The position numbers were made by a program, and so were the translations under genes. Below are positions 1 to 11,823 of a stretch of 64,000 nt of DNA, piece by piece. The stretch covers positions 5,580,001-5,644,000 of the forward strand of contig JAGTWJ010000001.1 of the NCBI GenBank assembly GCA_020064725.1, given 5' to 3'. This DNA comes from Drechslerella dactyloides. Its lineage: Eukaryota > Ascomycota > Orbiliomycetes > Orbiliales > Orbiliaceae. The notes beneath the pieces are model-generated. The model did no database searches. It was not told where the DNA came from and saw only the letters and a list, made by a program, of their open reading frames with translations. Within the stretch, counting starts at the first letter, position 1. Every line of letters begins with the position of its first letter.

Positions 1-1345
1 ATTTCCTCATGGCGGCGAATTTTATGGTGTCGTCGGGAATACATATCAATGGAGGGGATCTGGCGCTAGAGCAGTACAAGACAACATGTACCGTCAACGG
101 ATTCCTGACGCAGGTGTTCGTCGTACAGAGTACGTTACGACGGCCATATACTCGACTCTGATCATCCCACAGTACGATGGCTAATTGGTGTTTGACGAGC
201 AGCCGACCACTGGATTCTTGTTATTGTAAGCCCGATATACAACCTGCTTACACGACTGCCTCCTTCTTGTCATCACCAGCAAGACCTTGTCTATGCATGC
301 TAATCGTATGATACGAACGCGTTAACGTAGGCGATAGCGACATATATCATCCTCGGAAATCTCAAGACCGCATCGCACTTCATACAAACCCACACCTGGA
401 TACCATGGCTACCACCATGGGTCTTCTCGATCGTCGTCGCAGTCGTCTGTCAGGTAACGCTCGGATACGGCTACATTGGCGGTTGGTGCTGGCTCACCAG
501 CGATATGATGCGGCTATACGTCAACTTTATCCCACGGTGGCTTATTGTGATCGCGATCGCACTCATCTACGCGCGCCTGTACATGATTGTCCGTAGTGCG
601 CGAAAGTGGGGAGCTGAAGTCGAAATCATAGCCATGGAGCCTCCAACTGACGAAGAGATGGCAGCTGCAGCTGCGGATGCGGATGCTACGTCAGTGAATG
701 GAGTGCCCCTAAAACGGGATTCGAATCTCAATACGCTTGGGAGGAGAGCGTTGGAGTCACCGGCTTATGGTAGCGGTACACAGTTTAATAGCGGTGAGGA
801 GTGGGAGTACGCGCAGACAGAGGTGAATGCGAATGCGGGTATAGAATTAGAGGAGGAATATAGGCTGAGTATGGAGGTTCCGCGACGGACAAGCACGATG
901 AAGCAGGAGGAGAATGTGTCGCAGGTGCAGAACCGGCCTCTGACTGCGACTCAACTAAAAAAGGTTAGATCTGGCAATCAAAATTATTATATTCTGCGCT
1001 CCTTGATCGCCTGCCACTTAATCAAGTTGCTGACCAGGATTGCGGATACCTGCGTAGATTGCGAAGAAAATGATGGTGTATCCGCTGGCGTATGCAATAA
1101 TATGGGCATGTCCAACCGCCATACGGATATATCAGGGCGTAACAGGGGCTCGGGCGCCTCTATGGATCACAGTAATTGATAAGAGCTGCATCGTGGTGCA
1201 GGGCCTGGTCGATGCTTTCGTCTACGGTGAGTTCCATCATTGAACGTTGCATTTGCCGCGTTGCGAGAGCTGACGAGAATGTTTGACAGGGCTTAATGAG
1301 CGGGCGTGGCAAGGCTGGCGCGACAGGTTCCGGCAGATGGTCTAA
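1..1345 (+). CDS. Seven-transmembrane receptor, Git3/cAMP-receptor-like (3' part)
   Basis: This is the 3' portion of a fungal class GPCR; the 5' end lies outside the window. Exons read 3-129, 203-225, 331-963, 1058-1226 and 1290-1345, all in phase. The first exon encodes a membrane stretch and the loop cysteine of CTVNGFLTQVFVVQ, followed by DHWILVIAIATYIILGNLK (TM3). The next helix is followed by GGWCWLTSD, an extracellular Trp-Cys-Trp loop. Then comes RLYVNFIPRWLIVIAIALIY (TM5). A long third cytoplasmic loop (about 120 residues, acidic and Ser/Gly rich) precedes KKMMVYPLAYAIIWACP (TM6) and a TM7 segment ending VQGLVDAFVYGLNERAW. The Tyr-Val-Asn-x-Ile-Pro-Arg-Trp helix start and the TM6 Tyr-Pro-Leu-Ala-Tyr are typical of fungal Git3/Dicty-CAR type receptors that signal through G proteins to cAMP. 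The ligand is not predictable. The family call is firm; the subclass (GprC- versus GprH-like) is not. Confidence 0.85.
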
Positions 1346-2529
1346 TTTATGTTGTTTCGCACTTTGGTATTTTCATCTGATGTCCCTGTGACGTCTAGCA
1401 GTTATATTGGGCTGGTTTTTGTAAGTATTCTCTTTGCATTTCGCTGTAGATATTGGCTACCTAATATTAGTATATAGTATGAGAGCGAGCATGGCGACAT
1501 CTGTTCGGCTGCTGTCGTCAATGGATGACCAATGCGATTCGCTTGACTTATCAGCAGCTCTGGCATGCATGCTGGGGGAGCTCGGTAGCCTCGGCTGCGG
1601 GCGACTCTGTTGGCCTGTATATACCAACCCGGCGGGGTCAGTTATAAATAAAATTTGACTCACGCATTCATCTCCAGAAAGCATCATGTTGGTGTTCTGC
1701 CACCATCAAATCATGCCATTCGCCTGGTATCTCGATCCCAGACGTAGATTGAGTATGGAGTGTGACGGCAAGTGCCGGATGTTGGAGATGTACAGAGCAC
1801 AAGAGTCCCTTGGTTCAGCCAAGCATGACTCGCGTAGCCATGCAGGTCGACGGTTCCAGCTATCGTGCATGTTGGCCGTGACGAACCTGCATTAAAATGA
1901 CCTGATCCTGGTATCAGGGCACATTCATTAGCATCGTCACTACCATCTCACAAGTTTCCCTACTCAAGACAGGTGGTGTCCCATAGCCTGGACGAATGAA
2001 ACTTTCAGCCTTGACTCACGGCGCCGTCCTCGTTTTGGGTTTGCTAATTCTTGCCGTCCCCGTGCTTACGTAGCGATGAGAGATCCAGACCCCGGCCGCC
2101 CTCCGGCCATTATCAATCGCCTTGGTCTGGTTCGCTGGTGGCGGGTCCGGGACCCTGCCTATCAGATGGGCGGCCATGCCCTAGTCAGAAAAAAAAGTGT
2201 CCCTCGATTGAATCGCTGGTTCAAATATTCCCGACGCTAAGCACCTGCCCCGTTCATATATAAACCGCAGAGTGCCCCTGCGAGTCATCTTATCTTTTTA
2301 TTTTGGCGGCTGCTGGTTTTCTGTTCGTGGTTGGTTGGATTTGTGTGAAGAAAATTTTTTACTGGAAGTCAAGATTGGGCTGAGACGATAGTTCAGTATT
2401 TGCTTAAGACGCTGTCTTTGAGACACCTAGCATACGATACTTCGTTAGCAGCCAGCTGAGAGATATCGATTGACCCCATCAACTGCCCTCCGACGACTTC
2501 ATCTACAGCTGTCTACAGTCACTATCGCA
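1346..2529. other. Intergenic region between GPCR and ccp1
   Basis: Holds the 3' flank of the receptor gene and the promoter/leader of the peroxidase gene. Only short, overlapping open frames with no family resemblance are present; I see no gene or RNA here. Confidence 0.7.
2257..2264 (+). promoter_or_regulatory. TATA box candidate for ccp1
   Basis: TATATAAA lies about 265 bp upstream of the peroxidase start codon and is followed by a pyrimidine-rich stretch. The position suggests a leader of roughly 230 nt. Assigned by sequence and position only. Confidence 0.5.
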
Positions 2530-3783
2530 ATGGCTACGAATCAAGCTGCTAGGATCCTCCTGAGGGCGGCCGCTCGTGCTTCACACGCGGCGCCAAAGCC
2601 CGCCGTTCGGCCCTCGTCAACTCTCGCCCACGTCAGAGTCCCCAGACAGCAAGGACGAGCTGGCGGCCGACGATACTATTCGGATGCCTCGGGAGCTCCC
2701 AAGTCCGGCGGCTCGAAGGGCCTGATCTTCAGCGCTCTCGCGGCCGCGGTTGTCGGTGGCGGTGGCTACTATCTTTATTCCACGGGCCAGCTCGATGACT
2801 TTGCTGGCATCGCAGGCGTCACGGCAAAGAACTTTGTCCCCACGAAGGAAGACTACGAGAAGGTCTACGAGGAAATTGCGAAGCGACTGGTCGAGTTTGA
2901 CGAATACGATGATGGCAGCTATGCACCTGTACGTTCCAAGCTACATATATCACTGTCCCCTGAACCCCTCAACTTCGTTTCAATGCTGTCCCACACAGCA
3001 TCATATTTGTATCAGGTGTCAATTGCTAAACTGAATGTATGATCATAGGTCCTTGCCCGGTTGGCCTGGCACGCCTCCGGTACGTATGATGTCGAAACCA
3101 AGACCGGTGGCAGCAACGGCGCCACTATGAGATTCCAGCCGGAAAGCGACCACGGCGCCAACGCGGGCCTCAAGCATGCCCGCGACTTCCTGGATCCCGT
3201 CAAGCAGAAGTTCCCCTGGATCACCTATTCCGACCTATGGACGCTCGCTGGTGTCTGCGCCTTCCAGCAGATGGGAGGTCCCGCGATCCCCTGGAGACCT
3301 GGCCGCATGGATGGCGACATCGGCGCCTGCACTCCTGACGGACGGCTACCAGACGCCTCTAAGGACCAGAAACACTTGCGCGCAATCTTTGGTCGCATGG
3401 GCTTCAACGACCAGGAGATCGTGGCGCTGAGCGGTGCCCACGCCCTGGGCCGCTGCCATACCGACCGCAGCGGCTTTGATGGCCCGTGGACGTTCAGCCC
3501 AACGATGCTTACGAACGACTACTACAAGCTGCTGTTGAGCGAGAAGTGGAACTGGCGCAAGTGGAACGGCCCGGCGCAGTTCGAAGACAAGTCCAAGGCC
3601 CTGATGATGTTGCCAACGGACATGTCGCTGGTGAAGGATCGAGAGTTCAAGAAGTGGGTAGACAAGTATGCGAAGGACCAGGATGCGTTCTTCAAGGACT
3701 TTTCGGACGTTATCGTCAAGCTGTTCGAGCTGGGCGTCCCGTTCAAGCAGGAGGAGCGGTGGACGTTCAAGGTCGTCGAGTAG
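2530..3783 (+). CDS. ccp1: Cytochrome c peroxidase, mitochondrial
   Basis: This class I haem peroxidase reduces H2O2 with electrons from cytochrome c in the mitochondrial intermembrane space. Two exons (2530-2928, 3049-3783; 120-nt intron) give 377 aa. Residues 1 to about 65 form an Arg/Ala-rich presequence ending GGRRYYSDAS. They are followed by a hydrophobic segment (GLIFSALAAAVVGGGGYYLY) that in yeast is the membrane anchor removed by the Pcp1 rhomboid. The catalytic set is complete: distal Arg137, Trp140, His141 (RLAWH), proximal His264 (LSGAHALGRCH), radical Trp280 and Asp324. The spacings 123, 16 and 60 between distal His, proximal His, Trp and Asp match the yeast enzyme exactly. The start at 2530 is the first in-frame ATG; frames opening earlier use non-ATG codons. 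The TATA box at 2257 fits. Identification is secure. Confidence 0.97.
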
Positions 3784-4378
3784 TTGTATCCCTGTCTTTG
3801 ACTTGATACCTACATCCGACAAACTATCATTCTCGATCCCCGGCGATACTGGCGTCCCAACCTTTGCCTTTTGTTTTCCTATGTTCTGTTTTCCCGTGTC
3901 TAGAAGGACTAGATTGTGGTGGAGCGGGTGTGCTACATAGAAGCTAGAAGTTAGAGGTGACGATAGAGTCTAGAGGCCTGATATATACCTAACGTTATAC
4001 ATCCATTGCATTGTTCCTTGTTTGTCCTGCATGCATGCATGTACGTACGTATCTTGCATCTACCGACATAGCTCCGAGATATCATTTCCCCATTCTCTCT
4101 AGCAGGCATGGTCGCAAGCCGGCTCCCCGAAGCGTCAGACATGTGACAGCAGCGCCGCCTGGCATGAACTCGCTACGTACTCAATATACGGGTGGCTGCG
4201 GACTAGAACTTTTTTATCGCTCGCCGTATTTTCCTACGAACACGTCCTCGTAAATGCGCGGTTTATAAACCGATGGACACGACCGGAGCCCAGCCGGTTA
4301 CATGCACAACTTCAACTCGGCCCAGCAAACCGCATCTCCGCCAGCAATCCAACCCACCAACTCCAACTTCACCGTTCA
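3784..4378. other. Intergenic region ccp1-sec59
   Basis: Contains the ccp1 3' UTR and the sec59 promoter. At 4028-4051 there is a tandem of the self-complementary words TGCA and GTAC. No gene seen. Confidence 0.7.
4262..4269 (+). promoter_or_regulatory. TATA box candidate for sec59
   Basis: TTTATAAA within a palindromic GGTTTATAAACC context, about 110 bp before the dolichol kinase ATG. A position-based assignment. Confidence 0.45.
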
Positions 4379-7004
4379 ATGACGGAGCCCGCCCCGAATG
4401 ACGTCGAACCAAACCCTCCCATCATCCGCTCCCGCTCACCCCATCCCTACCACCGCCTCTCCGTCTCCGCTCAGGCGCCGCCGGAAATCCTCGTAGACGG
4501 CGTCCCTGCCGACGGCCACAGCCAGCCCGACAGGGCTGACCGAAGTCCAACAACCTCAGCTCCTACGAGCCCGCTACAACATGCTCACACGACACTCTCT
4601 CCCAACTCGCACCCCTCGCTATCATACACGCCGTCCAGTGTGTCGTCGTTGTCATCTTCAGAGTCTGGCACCGAAGCCGACGACGAGAAGGATGTTCCCC
4701 ATCAGGGGGGAGCACAGTACTTCAGCAAACGGCGGACGCTCCCCGCCCCACCACCGAAGCGACGCAAAACAGGCCAGTGGGAGATAGACGAGGATGAACA
4801 ACCCCGGCTGAAGCAGGACTCGCCGGACAGGACGGATGTCGAGGGGAAAGATGCTGACGGCGTTCAGGACGCGGCGCTGAAGAGCCCGCGGACGGGCTCG
4901 CTGGGCGGCAGGAAGAAGATTGTGTTCGTACGCAGGGGATTGGAAGTGTCGCTGATGGTCGTGCTGGTGCTCATGGTGTGTAACCAGCCGGACGTGCGGA
5001 AGGAGCTAAGGCTATGGAGACGAGGTGTGTAGCAGCAGCCCACTGCATCTTGAAGCCGAGTCGAAGGGACACCGGAGGACGAATACTGACGATGAGCTAT
5101 CGACAGAGCTTATGGCATTCTTGTTCACGTACTTTGCCGTCATCGGCAGCCATCCCGCTATCTCCAACCTACGCAAGCCGTTTACCGTCATACTCCCGTC
5201 GTCACTCGACCCTTCGCCCCTACTATACCCGATGGTCTTCCCAGCCGCCATAGCGCTGTCCCTAACACCATACACCTCGCTGTATCTAGCATCCGTTCTC
5301 GTGTGCTCGCTAGCATCACTACCTCCGGATGTCTACCCACGCTTCATCGCCAATAACCCAAATCTCAAGTACCTGTTCACGCTGTCGCCAGTGCTCGCCT
5401 CGAACAAGATTCCCCATGAGGCAGCGGAGCATCTACTATATACGCCCATCATCCACGCTAACCTTGTCAGTCTGGGCGTGGAGCTGCTGATCCCCAGCTT
5501 GACGACAACAGAAACCAGGCTCCTAGCCACCGCGCTCGTACAGCTCCTCGATGCCGTCAGCGCGCAGATGGTAACCCTCAAAGCAATCTTGTGGATGACC
5601 GGTGGCGCCCTGTTAGTCGGCTGTCGCACATTCATGCAGAAGGAAATCGACCTGGAGCGCTCGATCGTGTTCGCACGTAGCCGGCCATGGGCACGTCGTC
5701 GCAGGGCTCGCAAGGAGAAGATCAACCTGGACAATTTTATGGGTGCGACATCCAGCGACTCTGACCAGGCGGCCTTCCGAGCCGCCGCCACGGATATCCG
5801 CCGTCGACTGCCAAAGTTCCTTCCCGACGAACTACCGCAGAACATACCGACTCTCAAACTCCTCTATGCAATTCCGGTCTACCTTATCCTCGCTGCATGC
5901 ATCTTCCTCTGGGAAAGACCCTACCTTGCACAGTATGCCTTTGGCGGCATTGACCCGTTCGCCTGGTCGGCCGGATACCTCCTCTCCGGCCTGCCGTTCT
6001 ATCAAAGCTCTCTCGCAGACCTCGGGTGGACTGATATTCCTGGTCTTCACATAACCGTCGCACCCGACGCGGAAGGCCGCCTCTGGGGTCCGAATTACCG
6101 CCTCGCGGTCACCGGCTACTGGTTCCTCCTCGTTACCGTCGGCATAATCGCCGTTGTAACCCTCGGCCGTGGCGTGCACGTGCCGATGGAGAAGCTCGGT
6201 TTCGAAATCCAGGGACCGGGATGGTTAGGCCTCGCAGAGGTTGCGCGCGGGCGCGCCGTCGAAGTCGACACGCGGCGCAAGGTTTTCCACGGCCTCGTAG
6301 TCGCAATGTTCCTTCCCACCGTCTTCCTCGACCCGCCGTTCGTGGCGACCGCGCTCGCCGTCGTGCTAGGGATCTTCCTGATTGTGGATATCCTCCGTGC
6401 GACGCTGATTCCACCGATTTCCAAGCCCTTGTCGATATTCCTGGCACCGTACGTTGACGGTCGCGACCTGCGCGGGCCGATTGTCGTGTCGCATGTCTTC
6501 TTACATATCGGCTGCGCCATACCCGTTTGGCTGTCACTGTCGGGTGCGGTACCGCAGCTGCAAGAACCGCAGTCGCCGTTCGGCGCCGACTGGACGGCAC
6601 CACGACGGGAGCTGGCGATGATTTCCGGCATCGTCTGTGTGGGGATGGGTGATGCCGCGGCCTCGCTCATTGGCCGCCGCTTCGGACGACACAAGTGGGG
6701 CTGGAGCGGTGGAAAGAGCATCGAGGGTTCAGTGGCATTTATGGTTGCAGTATACCTTGGCCTGTTGCTTGCAAAAGTGTGGCTGATCGCGGGGAATTTT
6801 CACGCGGGCAGCGGCGGGGTCAATCGCGGCGGGGTCAAGATGCTGGTGCATGCGCTTGGGATGCGGAGTCTGGCAGTTTTTACGGCTAAGTCGCTGGCTG
6901 TCGGGGGCCTGTGTAGTCTTGTGGAAGCTGTGATTACGGGTGGAAATGACAATGTCGTCGTGCCGATTGTGCTGTGGTTGGCGGTGAGGGGATTGGGGGT
7001 CTAG
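4379..7004 (+). CDS. sec59: Dolichol kinase (Sec59 family)
   Basis: CTP-dependent dolichol kinase of the ER membrane, which makes dolichyl phosphate for N-glycosylation, O-mannosylation and GPI synthesis. Exons are 4379-5024 and 5107-7004 (82-nt intron with a TACTGAC branch point), giving 847 aa. The first ~190 residues are a hydrophilic Pro/Ser-rich extension containing a basic PPPKRRK patch. A dozen or more hydrophobic segments follow. Family signatures sit in the last third: DTRRKVFHG, then GMGDAAASLIGRRFG followed by KSIEGS, which form the CTP-binding loop and active-site region of Sec59. The length agrees with filamentous fungal orthologues and is longer than yeast Sec59 because of the N-terminal extension and extra helices. 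The start is the first ATG after the TATA box and opens a frame free of stops to the intron. Identification is strong. Confidence 0.93.
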
Positions 7005-7552
7005 CCTGCATCCTCACGAGGCGGTGGAGAAGGAGGGAGATCATTACCTTGATCGCAAAAGCATGCTTGGCGTTTTGGAGTTTTTTTATTCGGGTTGGAT
7101 TCTCCAGTCCTTATTGTCAATGCACTCGTTTCGGTGATCAGCGTTCGTCTTGCTTCTAGAATACCTTGCACTATCGACTCCGAGGATCGACGTCGTGGCT
7201 GTTTTATTAGTTCTTTGTAATATTTATATTACGATTTACCCTGCCATACTAGTTATTTATAGAAATTAACAGAATTTGCCATTGAATCTCGAGTCCATAT
7301 GTATAAGAAAAACCTATTCAAAGGATACGTGATGCTATAACCTAGTAAAACAGAGTCTAGGGGTACATGAGAGTCTCTGCCTTTGCCCTTCCGATCACAA
7401 CCTGGTGATTTTATAATGAAAACGTGCTTGCCAGAATAACACAAAATCAACACATGGTCCTTTAAACTCCAACATGCCCAAGATGCAGATACATGTATTC
7501 CTGCCAACTTAGACGAAGTAACCAACCGAAGCACGAGTGATATCAATATCGA
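7005..7552. other. Convergent intergenic region
   Basis: Lies between the 3' ends of sec59 (plus) and the unknown 798-aa gene (minus). AT-rich, presumably shared 3' UTR and polyadenylation sequence. Nothing else recognised. Confidence 0.7.
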
Positions 7553-10085
7553 TCAAAGGTCCCAGTGGATATTGAATTCGAGGTTCCGGACTGTAGCCTT
7601 GTAATACCGATTATAAAACACAAGTCTTATAGCATCCGCGCCATATTCACGCGCGTAGAACTTGAAGCGGTATACCTTGGTGGCTGTCGTGGGGCCTGCG
7701 TCCGCGAATCGCTTGTCATCGCCGGGCTCCTTCGTTATCTGCTCACCGGGGCCGAGCGTAAAGTTCTTCTTGTCCGAAACATCATAGTCAATCAGGAACA
7801 TTTTCTGGAGATTCAATCAGCCGTTAGCAGGGGCGATCAGAAGGTAGGGAAGTATTTATAGCGGATGAATGTGGGTACTTACGCCTTTGGAATAACTCCA
7901 GTCGATGTCAAAGCAATTCTGTACCTCGACGATGAAAGTCGTCACCTTGTTGACTCTGGCCTCGAGCTTGACGGTGCCCTCGGCGTCGATGCCGCTACCT
8001 TTCGACGGCGATTCCTGGCCGCTGACCTTCATCGTCGTGCTCGGCTGGTACTCATACGTCGCACACTTCAGCACGTCCTGTATCAACTGTACCGCAGCAG
8101 CCCTGGTAATATCAAATGACTCGACGTGCAACATGTGTCGTTGAATCACAGCTGTCGCGGTCACTATGTCGGTACCCTTGAACCACGCCCTGACGATTTC
8201 ATCTGTCGCAAGTTCTGCGTCCGTTGGGCCATTTGACATATGTCCGTTGCCGTACATGCCCGCCCGTTCCTTGATAGCGGTCTTAAAGTCCGGGAAGATG
8301 CGCCAATATAGCAGAACAGTGCCTGTGACCCAAGAGTTCTTCTGGTCGCTCCATGAGGACGATTCGATCAGCCAGGTGTATTCACCCTGTTCGGTAGGGT
8401 CGCTTTTGATGTCCAGAGCGCCAGATTCACCGAACGGCCCGACAATACGATTGACTGTCAATTGTTTATTGTTGGTTGCTTTGGTTTGTAGATATGGGAC
8501 AACGTTTAAGGCGTCGAGCTTAAAGTTGTCGCTATCCAGCTTAGCGGAGACCTCGGTGGAGAGTTGCATCTCTCTCTCACGCATCATGCTGTCCAGCTCG
8601 CCGAGAATGCCTCCGTGCTTATTAGAGACTTTGTGGCGATACGCATTATCGGCAGTGCCCGTGTACTCGGACTCGGGCGGAGTGACCAGGTCGTCCCCAT
8701 TATAGAATGTCGTCGGGTGGGAGTGTGGGGCACTGTCGATAGAGAGCTTGACGTATTCTTTAAGGTCACCGTGGCCGATGAACGGCCCTGCGCAGGCGTC
8801 GTATACCAAATTGCGGAACGCGAGGAAAACATGATTGCGAAATTTCGAGCGTTCTGGCGCCATCGGGTTCACTTCGAGCTTATCAGTCTTTCCGATGAAC
8901 GGATTATTACAATAGACGATATTCCCGTGTTCGTCCTTGTCCCACCCGACGAGCGGCGTCCTGTGCAGGAAGCCGAAGGGCTCCATGTAGTACGGCGTAA
9001 GGGTTGCAAGGTCCTGATCGTCCTTGCACGCAAAGTAAAGGCACAGACCTAGTATCCCCGTCTGGTCGTAGCAATTGACGGTGGGAGGCTGGCGTTTGAA
9101 CCGCAAGTTGTACAGGGCTTTGGTCTCCTCGGAAGCGGTGCCGTTGACCACATTCCAGATTTTGAGGAACTTGTTCACCTCAAAGGTACTCCCAGCGCCA
9201 GAGGTGTACGCATACCAACCGCCATTACGCTCGTACCTAAACCCGCTGTTAAAGACACGATTGGTGATAGCGGTGAGGTATGGCGTATCACCGTCGTTAC
9301 CGGCGCGCTTATTTTGGGGTCCAAGGGCGAAGCGGAGGAGATTGATAGGTATGCCTTCAAATTTGAGGAAGTTTGGCATCGCTGGGCAGATCGCGTACAG
9401 TTCAATTGGGTACATTGCCCCACTGTCAAGGATGAGAAATGTCTGGTCGTAGGAAGGCGAAAGAATTATCAGCTCGAACGATATGCGACCGACGAACGCC
9501 CACGGCTCACCGCGGGCGCGGTACGGCGAGACCATTTGCTTCAGATTGAGGTTGCTGAATTCGAACGTGTATCGAAGCTGGGGAGAAACCGCCGCTGACG
9601 GTATATAATTTGTGCTCGCGATCTCTCTGCGGGGACTCCTGTCGGTCTCTGCGAACGCTCGAAGCACGATACCGTAGCCCTTCCGCGCTACGACATCTGC
9701 TGCTGACCCTCTCTCGTTTGCCCGTGCTGCTTCTCTGTTGGCCGTTTCTTCCACTGACTCTCGCCCATCCAGGCGCACGCGGAGCACAACGTTGTCATTG
9801 AGGGCATTGGCTATGAGGACGCGGTTGCGAGGCGGGACGGCATTCTTGTCCGATGCGTCCCAGAGTTTATTCTCATAGATGTTGAAGTCCGGAGCGCAGC
9901 CGCGCTCGTCGACGGCGGGGACAATTGCCTGTCCCTGGCCTAGAGTTACTGAAACTAGATCCCACATTTTTCGGGACGATATAAAACACTGAAGTAGATC
10001 TTCGAGGAGATGCCGGATAGCTAAGTGACAGAGATAATGAATGTACCGTTGGGTTCTCTAGGTTGGTAATTCTAATCTCGACCAT
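7553..10085 (-). CDS. Large protein of unknown function beside the toxin-like gene
   Basis: I do not recognise this protein. Minus-strand exons are 10085-10047, 9988-7883 and 7804-7553, all in phase, giving 798 aa. The introns are short (58 and 78 nt) and the second has a GCTAACG branch point. The ATG at 10085 gives MVEIRITNLENPT. It is chosen because the open frame beyond the next intron needs an upstream exon, and the out-of-frame ATG at 10090 stops at once; an alternative is ATG 9967 within exon 2. There is no signal peptide or transmembrane helix. The sequence is rich in Tyr/Asn/Phe and alternating hydrophobic residues, suggesting beta structure. The last 85 residues look like a separate beta domain (EYGADAIRLVFYNRYYKATV). 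It is transcribed away from the toxin-like gene with 2.1 kb between starts and shares its intron-poor style, so a linked function is possible but only inferred. The coding status is well supported by length; function is open. Confidence 0.75.
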
Positions 10086-11414
10086 GACATGATATGGCCT
10101 CAATATATAGCCAGATGCTAGACTGCATACAACTTACCTTCTGGCAGGTCCTCATATCGACTGTTCAAGACCTGGCTCGTTTAGCCGGCGACAATACCTA
10201 CATCCCGCAACGCGACCGATCCCGCAGCGCGACAATATGCTGAAGCTGGCTGAGTTCCTCAGCGCGACAGAACACGAGTCAACGCCACCACGCGCACGAG
10301 TCAGCCCCAGCTGAAGGCACGTCATTCCGTTATGTATGGCTTTGAATCTCCCGCGAAATTCTGAGCGGGTGCAGAGCGGCAGACGGAAAGACGGTGCGAG
10401 AGTGCCCCGCAAGCTGTGGACTGCAGGCTAAGAGCAACCAGCATTGTGGCGTCGCTTCGTATGGTAGGTATGGTCGGAGATGTCGCCAAAAGAAGTTGGT
10501 TCACTTTAGCGTGCCAATATTATTGGTCGGCGTGGTGCGCGTGGTGTCACCACAAAGAGAAGGGCAGCTGAGGCAATGCGGCAGGGAAGCTACAGCTGAA
10601 GCTCCTGCTTTGAAGCTAAGCTGGGGTTCGATCCACGGCGTTGCATGTTGCATTGACAGTGGTCTAGCGATGCCGCCGCAAGTTAGGTAAATGTTGCATT
10701 TTTGAGTTCCGAATGCGGTGCCGTCTCGTAACAAGGGCCGCAAGGAAAACAGTTTACATAATTCATGAACGTTACAAGTATCAGCTAATGCTGAATTAAT
10801 CTTCATCCGAGCTCTGAACGACGGGCTGGAGCCCCGGCGAGCCCTCGGTCAAGAGGTCGGCGGCCAGTTTCACAGGACAGGCTGAACAGCAAGTTAGTCG
10901 GAAAGGCGATTTGCTGGGCGGCAGCTGCTATAGCGCATGAGGTTCCGAGCCAAGACCAAGGTTCCGATTCGCGATCAATACCCTAACAGCTAGCTTTTGA
11001 CTTCTGTGGATTCTACTCGCCCAATTGACTTAAGAATGGATGTTCAATCGTTGTAACAATATAGAAGCACATCTATATATCAATAAGATCTTAAGAAGTA
11101 TCAGATGCGGCTGGTACGGGACAAACGTATAATGCAACAGATCTGATGTATCGAGATGCTCGGCTATAATGGCTTCCCATTTGATTCATTTGAATCCTGT
11201 ATAAGATACCGCAGTTGGCCACAGTCCCACTTTCCTCTTCCATATTCAAACAGGTATACGGAGATCAACCCAGATCTGACTACATGGGCTGGCCTGCGTA
11301 ACCAGATACAAGATTAAATACCCGACGCGTTATCTGCGTATCAGATAAGTAGGAAGCATGCATACAGCTACGATTTCTTGCATATCGTAGACTGATTCTC
11401 CACAGTTTTCAGAC

Positions 11415-11435
11415 TGAAACCGGATTCCGGTTTCA
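11415..11435. promoter_or_regulatory. Perfect palindrome with CGG-N3-CCG core
   Basis: Arms of 10 nt (TGAAACCGGA and its complement) flank a single central base. The core reads CGG-ATT-CCG, the inverted CGG triplet layout bound by Zn2Cys6 regulators in fungi. It lies about 735 bp upstream of the toxin-like start codon. The palindrome is seen directly; its role as an operator is inference. Confidence 0.45.
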
Positions 11436-11648
11436 TTTTGTACTGTCCATATAAGGCCTTTACTATAGGGGTGCGTCTACAGGCTTACAGAAGCAGGATG
11501 TTCGGAGGCATGCAAACCGTCTACATAAAATATACTGTCTTCATGTACGGCTCAATAATAAATATTCAAGGCTATTTCTTCGCCGACCTCCCAGATTCAG
11601 AGCAGATAGCCCAATGAGAATGATTTTTGGCTCAAAAACTATCGTAAG

Positions 11649-11669
11649 CTGGTTTCAATGTGAAACCAG
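11649..11669. promoter_or_regulatory. Perfect inverted repeat CTGGTTTCA-N3-TGAAACCAG
   Basis: Nine-base arms separated by ATG, about 500 bp upstream of the toxin-like start codon. It reuses the TGAAACC/GGTTTCA words of the palindrome at 11415 but with the half-sites in the opposite order. A half copy, CTGGTTT, follows at about 11677. A likely protein-binding site by symmetry only. Confidence 0.4.
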
Positions 11670-11700
11670 AATTAATCTGGTTTGGGTTTTGAATCCAGTT

Positions 11701-11749
11701 CCAATAGTCTCGGGACCAGCAGTTCCAATAGGAAACTGGGATCGGGACC
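11701..11749. promoter_or_regulatory. Duplicated CCAATAG + TCGGGACC motif pair
   Basis: CCAATAG occurs at 11701-11707 and 11725-11731, and TCGGGACC at 11710-11717 and 11742-11749. They form two copies of an ordered pair about 420-465 bp upstream of the toxin-like ATG. CCAAT boxes bind the fungal HAP complex; the second word is not one I can name. Confidence 0.4.
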
Positions 11750-11823
11750 TCTTCCAAAATGCAACACCAACACAAGGTATGGGACGACCCGCAGTCGACT
11801 TCCCTGGCGCCATGGCCGCCGAC

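Noticed and set aside
1038..1179. Taking CCAG at 1034-1037 as the third receptor intron's acceptor
   Set aside because: It leads to an immediate stop. The downstream GTAG at 1054-1057 restores the expected TM6 sequence KKMMVYPLAYAIIW.
10615..10650. GGTTCGATCC resembling a tRNA B box
   Set aside because: No A box, no acceptor-stem pairing and no cloverleaf could be formed around it on either strand.
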